From Tubiluchus corallicola (taxonomy: Eukaryota > Priapulida > Priapulimorpha > Priapulimorphida > Tubiluchidae): 35,000 bases of DNA. Below, piece after piece: positions 34,634 to 35,000 of the stretch. The stretch's first letter is position 1. Each line of letters begins with the position of its first letter. The stretch spans positions 1-35,000 of the forward strand of contig JAQGDQ010002434.1 in NCBI GenBank assembly GCA_030141605.1, read 5' to 3'. The notes under the pieces were generated by a model. That model saw nothing but the letters and a program-made list of their open reading frames with translations, had not been told where the DNA came from and searched no databases. The position numbers were made by a program, and so were the translations under genes.

Positions 34634-35000
34634 GAGGTCATCTACACTTCTGGCATGTAGCAGACATAAACAAGTATTAAATACAGTCATGCTCGCGGAT
34701 TTGCATGTAAATTCATTCAGTTTTGTTGCAGTTGTTACCGGTTGTCAAAATGTAGTATGAGTAGTTTGACCAGTGACCACTGTTCTCCTATGCAATGGAC
34801 AGAAGGAGGTAGAGCTGACCACTAAGAGCAGCACCCAGGTCTGTTTATTTCACAGCTAAAAATTGTAGAAAAGTTTAACAGCCGTGGGATTGGGGTTGCT
34901 TCGTAACAAGTAATGCTAACCAGCCAATCAGCATCTGAAGCCAGGTGCATTCCACAATACTGTACTGTATGGTATGTTCCCACGCAAAATCACTTGTAAA

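Larger units (their letters stand above)
33690..35000. other. Animal-like, non-bacterial sequence
   Basis: From about 33,690 the composition changes: more GC, CpG-containing segments, a C10 run (33935-33944), dinucleotide repeats and a minisatellite. There are no bacterial-like genes and no A/C-rich coding bias. A CCAAT-type motif (AGCCAATCAG, near 34921) and an NRF-1-like palindrome suit animal promoter-type DNA. I see no exon I can name. The ORF at 33692-33901 has no coding character. Confidence 0.7.

Overview
The window is AT-rich bacterial DNA from a member of the Bacteroidota for the first ~33.7 kb. The evidence is a SusC/SusD pair, a FISUMP protein, a DUF2851 protein, a fused HisB, an ArgF' with the Bacteroides-type succinylornithine signature, and promoters of the TTTG/TAnnTTTG class. 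The organism makes its own histidine, arginine and diaminopimelate, so it does not look like a strongly reduced endosymbiont. The last ~1.3 kb (from about 33,690) has a different character: higher GC, a long CA/TG microsatellite, a 96-bp tandem repeat, an NRF-1-like palindrome and no credible genes. It looks like animal nuclear DNA. The contig is therefore either a chimeric assembly or a real bacterium/animal junction.

Layout. 1-2,272: DUF2851 protein (5' cut by the window edge) and a two-helix potassium-channel/TrkA protein. 2,477-5,917: secreted and surface proteins (small lipoprotein, FISUMP protein, large GLUG-repeat lipoprotein on the minus strand). 5,918-6,573: non-coding. 6,574-9,180: DUF368 carrier-lipid translocase and an S41 processing protease. 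9,278-11,480, minus strand: bifunctional hisB and argF'. 12,196-23,827: a polysaccharide/oligosaccharide utilization locus with a GH130 enzyme and a sodium:solute symporter on the plus strand, converging on a minus-strand run susC > susD > surface glycan-binding lipoprotein > clan GH-A hydrolase, with a divergent AraC-type regulator next to susC. 23,893-24,855: dapF. 25,012-29,304: accessory region with two tandem exported ankyrin-repeat paralogues, a decayed minus-strand gene, a TPR-like exported protein broken by a frameshift, and a small membrane protein.

29,305-33,685 is the left part of a Mu-like transposable phage or transposon. It has a divergent repressor, a textbook Bacteroidota early promoter, a Ner/Cro-like small protein, a MuA-type DDE transposase, a MuB-type AAA+ ATPase, then a broken small gene and a 42-codon ORF. 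The element has no right end here: the sequence passes straight into the animal-like DNA.

How the parts work together (inference): in the utilization locus, the surface lipoproteins and SusCD would capture and import a glycan cut by the GH-A enzyme. The symporter would move a released saccharide into the cytoplasm and the signal-less GH130 enzyme would cleave a mannoside there, under AraC-type control. A beta-mannoside substrate is the best guess, resting mainly on GH130.
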